Assembly: GCF_000620765.1 (NCBI RefSeq)
Contig: NZ_JIAK01000004.1
Location: forward strand, 186,001-250,000
Source of the DNA: Desulfovermiculus halophilus DSM 18834
GTDB lineage: Bacteria; Desulfobacterota; Desulfovibrionia; Desulfovibrionales; Desulfothermaceae
DNA length: 64,000 nt
Direction: 5' to 3'
Part shown: positions 40,794 through 49,389 of the stretch, in pieces
How the letters are laid out: every line of letters starts with the position of its first letter
How positions within the stretch are numbered: the stretch's first letter is position 1
The notes under the pieces: generated by a model
Databases searched by the model: none
The model's input: the letters and a program-made list of their open reading frames with translations, nothing else
Told to the model about the DNA's origin: nothing
Made by a program: the position numbers and the translations under genes

Positions 40794-40803
40794 CTTGAGC
40801 GTA

Positions 40804-40835
40804 GGGCCCGGGGATCATTGTCCAGCCCCGGGCCC
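40804..40835 (-). terminator. GC hairpin over the phoR stop codon
   Basis: GGGCCCGGGG and CCCCGGGCCC form a 10-bp stem that contains the phoR TGA (40815-40817) in its loop region. No T-run follows. It may attenuate read-through into pstB-phoU and the GAK-type genes. Confidence 0.5.
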
Positions 40836-42614
40836 GGCCTTGGGCAGACTGAAAGAGAACACAGAGCCTTCCAGGGTATCCGGGGCCGGGCTTTGAACCC
40901 AGATCCGGCCCTTGCTGTTGGCCAGGATATGGCGGCAGATGGCCAAGCCCAAACCACTGCCCTGGGGTTGATCCTGCTCAGTTCCCCGCCTTCCGCGGTA
41001 GAAACGCTCAAATATGCGCTCCCGCTGCCCGGCTTCCAAGCCGGGGCCATTGTCCTGCAGGGCCAGAGTCCACTCTTGCTCGCCCTCCTCGGCCCAGGCC
41101 CTGATCCAGCTCCGGGCCGGACCGTACTTCAGGGCGTTGTCCAGCAAGTTGACCCACACCTGGTATAGCTGATCCGGATCAACAGCCACCCAGACCCTGT
41201 GCTCCGGGAGTTCATTGTGCAGGCTCACCTCCCTTTCCCGGGCCAGTGGCCTGCATGCCTCCCAGGCCCTGACCAGAACCGTTTGCGCATCTGCCGCCGC
41301 CTGGTCCCTGCCGGCGCCCTTGGCTTCCAGCCTGGCCAACTGCAACAGATTGTCCAGCATATGGTTCATCTGGTTTGCATTGCGGACAATGACCTGCACG
41401 AAATCCCTGACCTGTCCCGGGTCCTGTCCGGGATGTGCGGCCAGGGACTCGGCATATCCCTTGATCGCCGTCAATGGGGTCCGCAGTTCGTGGGAGACAT
41501 TGGCCACAAAGTCCTTGCGGACCTGTTCCAGCTTTTTCAGCTCCGTCACGTCATGCAAAACCACGATCAGCCGCTGTTCTTCCAGGGCCTTGAACCGAAC
41601 CTGGATTACCGTTGCCTCCACACATATGTCCCGCGGCAGATGCAGGAAGACATGTTCGGTCCGCCCTTCGGACTGGCCCAGCATTCGGGTGCACAGCTCC
41701 TGAAGCTCCGGACTGCGCAGGAACTCAATGGGCTCGCGGTGCAGCACTGATCCTGACGCGCCGGACAGCTCGAGCATGGCCGTATTGGCCATGGCAACCT
41801 TGCCCCGGGCATCGAGGACAAAAACCCCCTCATGCATACCGTTGAGCAAGGTCTCCAGCTCATCCCGCCGGTTTGAGACCTCGTGCAGGGTGGCTTGCAG
41901 GCGTTTGGCCATTCGATTGATGCTTTGAACCAGAGGCTGAAAGTCCCGGCCCGGAGCTTGTTCGATCCTCTTGTTCAAATCGCCTGCCCCGATTGCTTCT
42001 GCGGATGCGCTCAATGTCGTGATCTCAATACCCAGCCGGCGGCTGATCAGCCAGCTGAGCACTCCGGTCAGGAGCACCACCCCGGCCAGAAAGAAGACGA
42101 GCTGCCCCCGCACCCGGTCCAACGCGGTCTGAACCTGCCGGGTCGGCATGGCCACTCGCAGCACCGCGGGCCGGGAGCCGGATATGGGCTCGGTGCGCAG
42201 GGATACATAGAGGAAGCTGGTCTGCAGGGTGGAGCTGTACCGCAGACTCTGCCCGGTTCCAGTGCGCATCGCCTCCTGTATTTCCGGGCGCCCGGCGTGG
42301 TTTTCCATGCCCGCAATCTCTTCCTGCAACAGACCGGAGTCGGCCACCACCCGGCCGGACGCGTCTATATACGTCACCCGCAGGTTCAAGTTCTGCCCGA
42401 TCTCCTTGAGCACGTCCTGCAGCCAGGAGGGCTCCGCTGTCTGCAGCTCCCGGTGCACCAGCCAGTCTATATGCTTGAGATAGCGCATGGCGTTTGTAGC
42501 CGCTTGCCCGTGAAACTCCTTGGACACCACTGAGCTGAAGAGCAGATAGGCCGCAACCATCGCCCCGGCCAGGACCACAGCAAAAGGCCAGAAAATACGC
42601 TGCCGAAATCTCAT
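40815..42614 (-). CDS. phoR: Phosphate-regulon sensor histidine kinase PhoR
   Basis: A 599-residue protein from the ATG at 42614, which overlaps the phoB stop by ATGA. Two transmembrane helices (about 8-28 and 155-175) enclose a periplasmic segment of about 125 residues; then HAMP, a PAS domain (LLNGMHEGVFVLDARGKV), the phosphoacceptor NVSHELRTPLTAIKGYAES with His near 373, and a catalytic domain with NLLDNALKYG, DNGPGL and GSGLGLAICRHIL. PhoR phosphorylates PhoB when Pst signals low phosphate. The large periplasmic part is longer than in E. coli PhoR. Confidence 0.93.
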   Translation of the reverse strand: MRFRQRIFWPFAVVLAGAMVAAYLLFSSVVSKEFHGQAATNAMRYLKHIDWLVHRELQTAEPSWLQDVLKEIGQNLNLRVTYIDASGRVVADSGLLQEEIAGMENHAGRPEIQEAMRTGTGQSLRYSSTLQTSFLYVSLRTEPISGSRPAVLRVAMPTRQVQTALDRVRGQLVFFLAGVVLLTGVLSWLISRRLGIEITTLSASAEAIGAGDLNKRIEQAPGRDFQPLVQSINRMAKRLQATLHEVSNRRDELETLLNGMHEGVFVLDARGKVAMANTAMLELSGASGSVLHREPIEFLRSPELQELCTRMLGQSEGRTEHVFLHLPRDICVEATVIQVRFKALEEQRLIVVLHDVTELKKLEQVRKDFVANVSHELRTPLTAIKGYAESLAAHPGQDPGQVRDFVQVIVRNANQMNHMLDNLLQLARLEAKGAGRDQAAADAQTVLVRAWEACRPLAREREVSLHNELPEHRVWVAVDPDQLYQVWVNLLDNALKYGPARSWIRAWAEEGEQEWTLALQDNGPGLEAGQRERIFERFYRGRRGTEQDQPQGSGLGLAICRHILANSKGRIWVQSPAPDTLEGSVFSFSLPKAGPGAGQ

Positions 42615-43309
42615 GCCTCTCCCGCCTTTTTCAGTCTGTATCCCACGCCCCGCACGGTTTGAATCCACTCCGCCGCCCGCCCGAGCTTGTGCCGGAGGCG
42701 ATGCATATGGGTATCCACGGTCCGGGCGTACCCGTCGAACTCGTATCCCCAGACCTGGTCCAGAAGCTGCTCCCTGGTCAGAACCCTGCCCCGGGAACGG
42801 ATCAACGCGGCCAAAAGATGAAACTCCGTACTGGTCAGCTCCAGCTCCCGACCGTCCAGGGTGGCCTGAAAGGCGTCCATCTCGACCCGCAAACCGGCGT
42901 ACTCCCAGACAGCCTCCTGTTCCTGCCGGTCCCGGGACCGGCGCAGGACCGCCTCCACCCTGAGCACCAGCTCCCGGGGACTGAAAGGCTTGACCACATA
43001 ATCGTCGGCCCCGGTCTCCAGTCCCAGAATCCGGTCCCCCTCCTCCCCCTTGGCTGTGAGCATAATCACCGGGATGCGGGCTGTCTCCGCCCTGTCCTTG
43101 AGTGCCCGGCAAACAGCGATCCCATCCATCCCCGGCAGCATGAGATCCAACAAAATCATGTCCGGCCGATGTGTACGGGCGGTAATCAGTCCTTCCTCCC
43201 CGTGTTTGGATTGCAGGACGCTGTACCCCTGATTCTGGATGGTGAAGGTCAAAAGATTGAGGATGTCCGGGTCGTCCTCAACAATCAGCACACACGGAGT
43301 TTCAGCCAT
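42611..43309 (-). CDS. phoB: Phosphate-regulon response regulator PhoB
   Basis: A 232-residue OmpR/PhoB-type regulator. The receiver domain has the acidic pocket EDD (11-13), phospho-Asp-55 in ILLDLMLPGMDG and Lys in MLTAKGEE. The winged-helix DNA-binding domain has LTSTEFHLLAALIRSRGRVL and the RTVDTHMHRLRHKLG recognition region. It would bind the Pho box at 47028-47056. Starts 3 bases after pstA ends, so it is part of the pst operon. Confidence 0.95.
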   Translation of the reverse strand: MAETPCVLIVEDDPDILNLLTFTIQNQGYSVLQSKHGEEGLITARTHRPDMILLDLMLPGMDGIAVCRALKDRAETARIPVIMLTAKGEEGDRILGLETGADDYVVKPFSPRELVLRVEAVLRRSRDRQEQEAVWEYAGLRVEMDAFQATLDGRELELTSTEFHLLAALIRSRGRVLTREQLLDQVWGYEFDGYARTVDTHMHRLRHKLGRAAEWIQTVRGVGYRLKKAGEA

Positions 43310-43312
43310 GCA

Positions 43313-44479
43313 TCACCACCTACGTTCATAGCGCTTGCGCAGGAAAACAGCCGTGGCGTTTAAGAAAATAAGGACCGCCAGAAGGACCAGGATGGCGGCG
43401 GCCGTCCGTTCTGCATACGGACGCAGGGCTGCTGAGGACCAGGTATATATCTGGGCCGGGAGCACGGTAGCCGCGTCGGTGAAGCCGGGAGGCGCCTCCG
43501 GGATGAAGGCCATCATGCCCACGATAAGCAGCGGGGCGGTCTCGCCCATGGCCTGGGCCAGGGCGATGATCGATCCGGTCAGGATCCCGGGTAGGGAAAA
43601 GGGCAGCACGTGGTGGATGGTCGTCTGCCACCTGGAGGCCCCCACTCCGAAGGCGGCTTCCCGAATGGAATCCGGAACCGCCCGTATGGCTGCCCGGGAG
43701 CTGATGATGATCACCGGCAGGCTCATCAGGGCCAGGGTCAGCCCGCCGACCAGGGCCGAGGACCTGGGGACCCCGAAGGTGTTGATGAAAATGGCCAAGC
43801 CCAAAAGCCCGTAGAGGATGGAAGGGATTGCCGCCAGATTGTTGATGTTCACCTCGATGATCTGGGTAAACCAATTGTCCGGGGCGTACTCCTCCAGATA
43901 AATGGCGGTCAGCACCCCGACCGGAAAGCTGAACAGCATGGTCAGGAAAAGGACGTAGACCGTTCCCAGGGCAGCGGATTTGATCCCGGCGATCTCCGGA
44001 AGCTTGGAATCGCCGTTGGTGAAAAAATAGGTATTAAAGGCCAGGCGGATGTCTCCTTGGGCCTTCAGTGTCTCCACAACCTGCTTCTCCTGGGCTGAGA
44101 GGCCGCTGGGCTTGCCTTTCACATACTGATCCACCTCTCCCACGGCCACCACCCATTTGGTCTGCTCTGTGCCCATGAGCTCAGGATGGGTGCTCACTTG
44201 CCGGGGCAAGCGGCGGAAGAAGGCCCGGCTGACCAGGGAACGGCTCTGTTCACCCACCGCCAGCATGGGCACCTCCAGGCTCTGCTCAGTATAGCTGACC
44301 TCAACCTGTATCTGGGTCTGCCGAAAGGCGGAGTAGCCTTTGCCGATCAGATCGGCCAGAAAGACAAGCAGAAAAGAGCATCCCAGAACAAGGGCCAGAG
44401 CGCAATACAGCCTGAATCGTTTTTCGGCTCGGTATCGCTTCCGGGTTCGCTTTTCCGCTGACATACTGTCCTTGGTCAT
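43313..44479 (-). CDS. pstA: Phosphate ABC transporter permease PstA
   Basis: About 388 residues from the ATG at 44479; ATGs at 44464 and 44530 are alternatives. One N-terminal transmembrane helix (YCALALVLGCSFLLVFLADLI) is followed by a periplasmic insert of roughly 130 residues before the permease core (GTVYVLFLTMLFSFPVGVLT, EEYAPDNWFTQIIEVNINNL, AAFGVGASRWQTTIHHVLPF). The insert makes it longer than E. coli PstA (about 296 residues), a form known in several Proteobacteria. Stop is 3 bases from phoB. Confidence 0.92.
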   Translation of the reverse strand: MTKDSMSAEKRTRKRYRAEKRFRLYCALALVLGCSFLLVFLADLIGKGYSAFRQTQIQVEVSYTEQSLEVPMLAVGEQSRSLVSRAFFRRLPRQVSTHPELMGTEQTKWVVAVGEVDQYVKGKPSGLSAQEKQVVETLKAQGDIRLAFNTYFFTNGDSKLPEIAGIKSAALGTVYVLFLTMLFSFPVGVLTAIYLEEYAPDNWFTQIIEVNINNLAAIPSILYGLLGLAIFINTFGVPRSSALVGGLTLALMSLPVIIISSRAAIRAVPDSIREAAFGVGASRWQTTIHHVLPFSLPGILTGSIIALAQAMGETAPLLIVGMMAFIPEAPPGFTDAATVLPAQIYTWSSAALRPYAERTAAAILVLLAVLIFLNATAVFLRKRYERRW

Positions 44480-44536
44480 CGTTGTTTGCCTGCCGCGTGT
44501 TTCATTGGACGTTGTATCCAGACATGGCACGAAGTA

Positions 44537-45784
44537 CTACAGCTCGTATTGCTGTTTAAACCGCCTAATGACCACAGTGGATATGACATTGAGCACCAGG
44601 GTGACCACGAACAGGGTCAATCCCAGACCAAAGGCGGACAGGGTCTCAGCGCTGTCAAAAGCCAGATCCCCGGTCAGGGCGTCCACTATGCGCACTGTGA
44701 CCGTGGTCATGCCTTCCAGGGGATTCCAGGTCAGATTGGGCCGCAGCCCTGCGGCCATGACCACGATCATGGTCTCCCCCAGCGCTCGCGAAACCCCGAG
44801 AAGAAAAGCGGAAACAATGCCCGGCAGGGCTGCGGGCAGCAAGACGTGCTTGATGGTCTCCGATTGGGTGGTCCCCAAGGCGTAGGATCCCTCGCGCATG
44901 CTTTGGGGAATGGAGTTGATGATGTCGTCAGAAAGGGAGGAGATAAAGGGAATGATCATCACCCCCATAACCAGCCCCGGGGTCAGGGCGTTGGTGTAAT
45001 CCGCTTCCAGCCCGAGCATCTCTGCTCCGGCCACCACTAAAGGACTGACCGTGATGGCTGCGAAAAAGCCATAGACCACGGTGGGAATCCCGGCCAGGAT
45101 CTCCAGAACCGGTTTGGCCCAGCCCCTGATGGTCCGCGAGGCGTACTCAGACATGAAGATAGCGGAAAGAAGACCGATGGGCACGGCCACCAGCATGGCG
45201 ATGCCTGTAATCATGAATGTGCCGGCAAAGATGGGAACTGCACCGAACTTTGGTTCGGCGGCAGCCTCCCCGGTCCGTCCCGCTCCGGATAAAAACGCGG
45301 CATCCGGGGCCCATTTGGTTCCGGTGATGAACTCCCAGAGACTGACGATTTGGAAAAACTTGATGGCCTCGAACACAATGGAAAAGACAATGCCCAGGGT
45401 AGTCAGGATGGAGACCGCGGAGGCCACAAGCAGCAGCCAGCGGATCACGGTTTCCACCTTTTTCCTGGCCGCCAGGCCGGGCCGAATGGCCCGCAGGCCC
45501 ACTATCAGCCCTCCTGCTGCACAGGCGAGTGCGGCGGCAACAAGCATGGACGGCGGTGCGCTGTACGCATCCACGACATGCAGCAGGGCGAAAGCAAGGG
45601 AGGCGGTCAGAGCGGGCAGGACCAGCCAGATGCAGGAATACCAGCCGTAGAACCCCGGTTGGGAATGGAGCCGGCCACCTTGGGCCTGCTGTACCTGTGC
45701 CTTTCGGCGGCCCAGCTGATAGGCCATGACAGCCAGGGGCACAAGACCGCCGAAGAAATAGAGGAGCATATTGTCGTCTGTCAC
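44537..45784 (-). CDS. pstC: Phosphate ABC transporter permease PstC
   Basis: About 415 residues from the GTG at 45784, chosen for GGAG eight bases upstream. It has three N-terminal hydrophobic segments before the usual permease core (FKFGAVPIFAGTFMITGIAM-like region, AVPIGLLSAIFMSEYASRTI, LEILAGIPTVVYGFFAAITV, LGVSRALGETMIVVMAAGL). This is the long PstC form. It forms the membrane channel with PstA. An 80-base gap with a hairpin separates it from pstS. Confidence 0.92.
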   Translation of the reverse strand: MTDDNMLLYFFGGLVPLAVMAYQLGRRKAQVQQAQGGRLHSQPGFYGWYSCIWLVLPALTASLAFALLHVVDAYSAPPSMLVAAALACAAGGLIVGLRAIRPGLAARKKVETVIRWLLLVASAVSILTTLGIVFSIVFEAIKFFQIVSLWEFITGTKWAPDAAFLSGAGRTGEAAAEPKFGAVPIFAGTFMITGIAMLVAVPIGLLSAIFMSEYASRTIRGWAKPVLEILAGIPTVVYGFFAAITVSPLVVAGAEMLGLEADYTNALTPGLVMGVMIIPFISSLSDDIINSIPQSMREGSYALGTTQSETIKHVLLPAALPGIVSAFLLGVSRALGETMIVVMAAGLRPNLTWNPLEGMTTVTVRIVDALTGDLAFDSAETLSAFGLGLTLFVVTLVLNVISTVVIRRFKQQYEL

Positions 45785-45862
45785 CCTGCTTTCTCCACTC
45801 TGTCTTCTCGCATCGATCTTCCGGGGCCTGTGTTCCGGCTCCGGCACAGGCGCATGGACAAA

Positions 45863-45894
45863 GCCCGGCCCGCGGGTTGATCCGCGGGCCGGGC
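45863..45894 (-). terminator. Strong hairpin between pstS and pstC
   Basis: A perfect 13-bp stem GCCCGGCCCGCGG / CCGCGGGCCGGGC with a 6-base loop, 30 bases past the pstS stop. No T-run. It probably stabilises the pstS message or lets only part of transcription continue into pstC, the common way to make more binding protein than permease. Confidence 0.7.
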
Positions 45895-45924
45895 CTGGCC
45901 TTGCGGGACGAACGGCACGGCGGG

Positions 45925-46941
45925 TTAGTGTTTCAAATCGGACTTGGTCAGCAGGGACCGTTGCTTCCAGGCGGCCCGGGCGGCCTCCCGGTCTTCCTTG
46001 GGCATCGGAATGAGCCCGATCTCTTTCAAGTAGCCGTAGTCCCCGATCATCCTTTCACTCAAAAACAGATCCACATACTCCTGGATGCCGGGGATCTGGT
46101 CCAGATGAGCCAGCTTGACGTAGAAGTAAAGGCTGCGGGCCACAGGGTATTCTCCAGAGGAGATGGAATCCGCTTTGGGAGCAACGCCGTCGATATGCAC
46201 CGCCCGGATCTTGTCCCGATTGTTGTCCAGGAAGCTGTAGCCGAAAATGCCCAGGGCTTCCGTATCCTTGGTCAGGCGCTGCACGATGAGATTGTCATTC
46301 TCCCCGGCCGGAACATACGCCCCATCGTCCCGGATGGTGCTGTACTCCCCGCCGTAGGCCTCGAGGCCATCGCTGGCCGCTTCCATGACCAGTTCTTCAA
46401 AGGCGTCCCTGGTCCCGGAGGTGGTCGGCGGGCCGTAGATGGTGATCTTCCGGTGGGGCAGATCGGGATTGATCTCATCCCAGTGGGTATAGGGGTTTTC
46501 CACCAGCTTGCCGTCCTGGGGGACCTTGGCGGCCACGGCCAGCAGGATCTCCTCCCGGGTAAGGTTCAGCTGCGGGTTGCCCTCATGTTCGCAAAGGGAG
46601 ATGCCGTCGTAGCCGATGAGGACTTCATGGATCTTTTCCACCCCGTTTTTTTGGCACCGCTCATACTCGCTGACCTTCATTCTCCTGGAGGCGTTGCTGA
46701 TATCCGGAGTATCCGCTCCCACCCCCTCGGAAAACAGCTTGAACCCGCCGCCCGAGCCTGTGGATTCAATCACCGGGGTGGAATACTTGGTCGTGACCCC
46801 GAACTCCTCGGTCACATAGCTGGCAAAGGGATAGACCGTGCTGGATCCTACGATCCTGATCTGGTCCCTGGCCTGGGCCGGACCGGCGATCAGGAGAAGT
46901 GCCGCCGCGCTCAGGGCGAACAAATTGAAAAGGCGTTTCAT
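45925..46941 (-). CDS. pstS: Phosphate-binding periplasmic protein PstS
   Basis: A 338-residue protein from the ATG at 46941 (AGGAGG nine bases upstream). A signal peptide (about 1-24, ending GPAQA) is followed by QIRIVGSSTVYPFASYVTEE, the PstS opening with its phosphate-binding Ser residues. Later come STGSGGGFKLFSEGVGADTP and PPTTSGTRDAFEEL, the second set of ligand loops. It captures phosphate in the periplasm for PstCAB. A triple Pho box lies about 87 bases upstream of the start. Confidence 0.95.
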   Translation of the reverse strand: MKRLFNLFALSAAALLLIAGPAQARDQIRIVGSSTVYPFASYVTEEFGVTTKYSTPVIESTGSGGGFKLFSEGVGADTPDISNASRRMKVSEYERCQKNGVEKIHEVLIGYDGISLCEHEGNPQLNLTREEILLAVAAKVPQDGKLVENPYTHWDEINPDLPHRKITIYGPPTTSGTRDAFEELVMEAASDGLEAYGGEYSTIRDDGAYVPAGENDNLIVQRLTKDTEALGIFGYSFLDNNRDKIRAVHIDGVAPKADSISSGEYPVARSLYFYVKLAHLDQIPGIQEYVDLFLSERMIGDYGYLKEIGLIPMPKEDREAARAAWKQRSLLTKSDLKH

Positions 46942-47027
46942 GGCTCTTAACCTCCTGGTGTGCTGTGGTGTTTGCCGGGCTGTCCAAAACAACTGCAATC
47001 ACCATATGCATCCCAGGTGCCAAGAGT

Positions 47028-47056
47028 GTCACAACAATGTGACAATTCTGTTACAA
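47028..47056 (-). promoter_or_regulatory. Pho box: three PhoB half-sites before pstS
   Basis: On the minus strand three 7-mers are spaced by exactly 4 bases: TTGTAAC (47056-47050), TTGTCAC (47045-47039) and TTGTGAC (47034-47028). An 11-base period of CTGTCAT-like units is the known PhoB recognition pattern. It lies just beyond the terminator that ends purN, so this is the start of the phosphate transcription unit. Confidence 0.85.
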
Positions 47057-47094
47057 AAAAGGCTTTTCTGTCCGGACCACAGAAAAGCCTTTTT
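47056..47094 (-). terminator. Terminator of purN
   Basis: A perfect 16-bp stem AAAAAGGCTTTTCTGT / ACAGAAAAGCCTTTTT with a 7-base loop. On the minus strand it is 28 bases past the purN stop and ends in a T-run. It separates the cobA/purN genes from the pst operon. Confidence 0.9.
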
Positions 47095-47122
47095 GTACCC
47101 TTTGCTCCGGAGTGATTTCCGG

Positions 47123-47803
47123 TCAAAAGCCTAATTCCAGGCCGGGATTGATCAGACAGGGGAAAACAGAGGATGTATCCGCTGGCTCCGAGTGGGAGGA
47201 GAGGACATGGACCCGGCCTTGTGCTATCCGCAGCCGGTCTTCAGCCATCCACTGCACGGCCTGGGGGTAAATACGATGCTCCAGGGCCAGAATCCGCCGG
47301 GCCGCCTCCTCTTCTGCGTCCTCTGGATACAGAGGGACCGAGCCTTGAATAATGATCGGACCGTGATCCAGCTCCTGATCCACAAAATGGACAGTGGCTC
47401 CACTTACCCGCACCCCGTAGTCCACGGCCTGGTTTTGGGCATGCAGGCCCGGAAAGCTGGGCAGCAAGGAGGGATGGATGTTCAGGACTCGATTCGGAAA
47501 GGCCTGCACAAACTCCGGGCTGATCAGGCGCATATACCCGGCCAGGCACACGGCCTGCACCCCGAAGCTGTGCAGGATGGCGATCACCGCCCGGTCGTGG
47601 GCCTGCCTGGAAGAGTACTCAGCCTGGGGCACAACGCGACAGGCTATGCCGTGCTTCTCTGCCCGTTCCAGGCCCTTGGCCCGGGGGACGTTGGAGACCA
47701 CAACCTGGATACTGGCCTGCAGCGAACCCTGCTCGATGCGGTCGATCAGGGCCTGCAGGTTGGACCCGCCGCCGGAGATGAGAACTGCTATAGGCAAGGA
47801 CAT
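47123..47803 (-). CDS. purN: Phosphoribosylglycinamide formyltransferase PurN
   Basis: A 226-residue enzyme with the family's opening PIAVLISGGGSNLQALIDRI, the LAGYMRLISPEFVQAFPNRV block and the catalytic INIHPSLLPSFPGLHA-type motif (Asn-His with Asp of the VDQELDHGPII segment). It transfers a formyl group from 10-formyl-THF to GAR in purine synthesis. The last 20 residues extend beyond the common length. Confidence 0.94.
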   Translation of the reverse strand: MSLPIAVLISGGGSNLQALIDRIEQGSLQASIQVVVSNVPRAKGLERAEKHGIACRVVPQAEYSSRQAHDRAVIAILHSFGVQAVCLAGYMRLISPEFVQAFPNRVLNIHPSLLPSFPGLHAQNQAVDYGVRVSGATVHFVDQELDHGPIIIQGSVPLYPEDAEEEAARRILALEHRIYPQAVQWMAEDRLRIAQGRVHVLSSHSEPADTSSVFPCLINPGLELGF

Positions 47804-47852
47804 AATTGGTATTCGTTATCGTAAGGCCGGCCGGGGGTCGCCCGTTTCCTGC

Positions 47853-49367
47853 TCAACCTGCATCCTCCACCAGGGCCTGGGCCAGGGCCGGCACGGTATA
47901 CTCTGCAGGCTGCACATGGGCGGAAAATCCGTACCCTTCCAGGGTCCTGGCCGTAATCGGCCCGATGCAGGCCAACTTGACCTGGTCCGGAACAAAGGGA
48001 TGCAGCTGTTCCGGAGGAATAAGCCGGAAAAAATTTTCCACAGTGGAGGAGCTGGTAAAGGTCACATACTGGATCTCACCATTATTCATGGCCTGCAGGA
48101 TGTCCTCCCCGTTCTGCTCAGCAAGACCGGTCCGGTAGACCGGGACCACGTCCACCTCGGCGCCGGCCCGGATCAGCTCCCTGGGCAGGATCTCCCTGGC
48201 CTTTTCCGCCCTGGGGATGAGCACTCTGTTCCCGGCGATCCCCTTCTCCTTCAGACTGGAGATCACGGACTCAGCAACGTACTTCTCCGGGACCACATCC
48301 GGATTGATTCCCTTGTCCTGCAAGGCCCGGGCGGTGGCCGGACCGATAGCCCCCACCTTGGCCCGCCCCAAGGCCCTGGAGTCCAGCCCTTTTGCCTCCA
48401 GCACGGACCAGAAGTGCCTGACCCCGTTGACTGAGGTGAAGATGCACCAGTCGTAGGAGCCCAGCCTGTCCACGGCCTCCTGCACCTCTCCCGTATCTTC
48501 CAGCGCGGAGATGGCGATGGTCGGAAACTGATAGCAGCAGGCCCCGTGCTCCTGCAACAGCTGGAGGAGGGAGCTGGCCTGCTCTCTGGCCCGGGTGACC
48601 ACCACTCCCCGGCCCAAGAGCGGCTTATGCTCAAACCAGGACAAGGTGTCCCGCAGGCCGACCACCTGGCCGACGATCAGCAGGGCCGGGGCCTTGAACC
48701 CCGCAGCCCGGGCCGCGGGCGCTATATCCGCCACCGTCCCGGTCAGGGTCTGCTGCCGGCAGGTCGTGCCCCAGCGGACCAGAGCCGCTGGGGTGGTTTC
48801 CTCCATCCCGGCCTGAACCAGATTGGCTGTGATCGAATCCAGGTTCTTCACCCCCATGAAGAAGACCAGGGTGCTGGCGCTCTGGGCCAAAGCCGCCCAG
48901 TTGTGGGCGCTTTCAGTCTTGCCCGGGTCCTCGTGGCCGGTAATGAAAGTCACTGAAGAAGAGTACCGCCGGTGGGTCAAAGGGATGCCGGCGTAGGCCG
49001 GAGCAGCAACCGCCGAGGTCACTCCGGGCACGACCTCGAAGTCGATCCCGGCTGCCACCAAGTCCTCGACTTCCTCCGCCCCCCGGCCGAAGACGTACGG
49101 ATCCCCGCCTTTAAGCCTGGCCACGCACCGGCCGGACCTGGCCTTGTCCACCAGCAGGGCGTTGATATCCTGCTGCCCCATGGTGTGATCTCCGCCCTTC
49201 TTGCCCACATAGATGAGCTCCGCGTCCCGGCGGCAGTGCTCCAATAGTCCGGGGCTGGCCAGGTAGTCGTAGACAACGGTGTCTGCTGCGGCCAGGATCT
49301 CCCGGGCCCTGAGGGTCAAGAGCCCTGGATCCCCGGGTCCGGCCCCAAGGAGATAAACTTTGCTCAT
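47853..49367 (-). CDS. cobA/hemD: Fused uroporphyrinogen-III methyltransferase / uroporphyrinogen-III synthase
   Basis: A 504-residue bifunctional protein from the ATG at 49367. The N-terminal 245 residues are the SAM-dependent CobA/SUMT domain (YLLGAGPGDPGLLTLRAREI, ARLKGGDPYVFGRG, GVTSAVAAPAYAGIPLTHR). The C-terminal 250 residues are HemD (GVVVTRAREQASSLLQLLQE, FTSVNGVRHFWSVL, VTFTSSSTVENFF). Together they make uroporphyrinogen III and methylate it to precorrin-2, for siroheme, cobalamin or the alternative heme route. Found fused in many clostridia and Desulfobacterota. Starts 22 bases after valS. Confidence 0.95.
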   Translation of the reverse strand: MSKVYLLGAGPGDPGLLTLRAREILAAADTVVYDYLASPGLLEHCRRDAELIYVGKKGGDHTMGQQDINALLVDKARSGRCVARLKGGDPYVFGRGAEEVEDLVAAGIDFEVVPGVTSAVAAPAYAGIPLTHRRYSSSVTFITGHEDPGKTESAHNWAALAQSASTLVFFMGVKNLDSITANLVQAGMEETTPAALVRWGTTCRQQTLTGTVADIAPAARAAGFKAPALLIVGQVVGLRDTLSWFEHKPLLGRGVVVTRAREQASSLLQLLQEHGACCYQFPTIAISALEDTGEVQEAVDRLGSYDWCIFTSVNGVRHFWSVLEAKGLDSRALGRAKVGAIGPATARALQDKGINPDVVPEKYVAESVISSLKEKGIAGNRVLIPRAEKAREILPRELIRAGAEVDVVPVYRTGLAEQNGEDILQAMNNGEIQYVTFTSSSTVENFFRLIPPEQLHPFVPDQVKLACIGPITARTLEGYGFSAHVQPAEYTVPALAQALVEDAG

Positions 49368-49389
49368 AAATAAGACTTCATGCAGGGGT

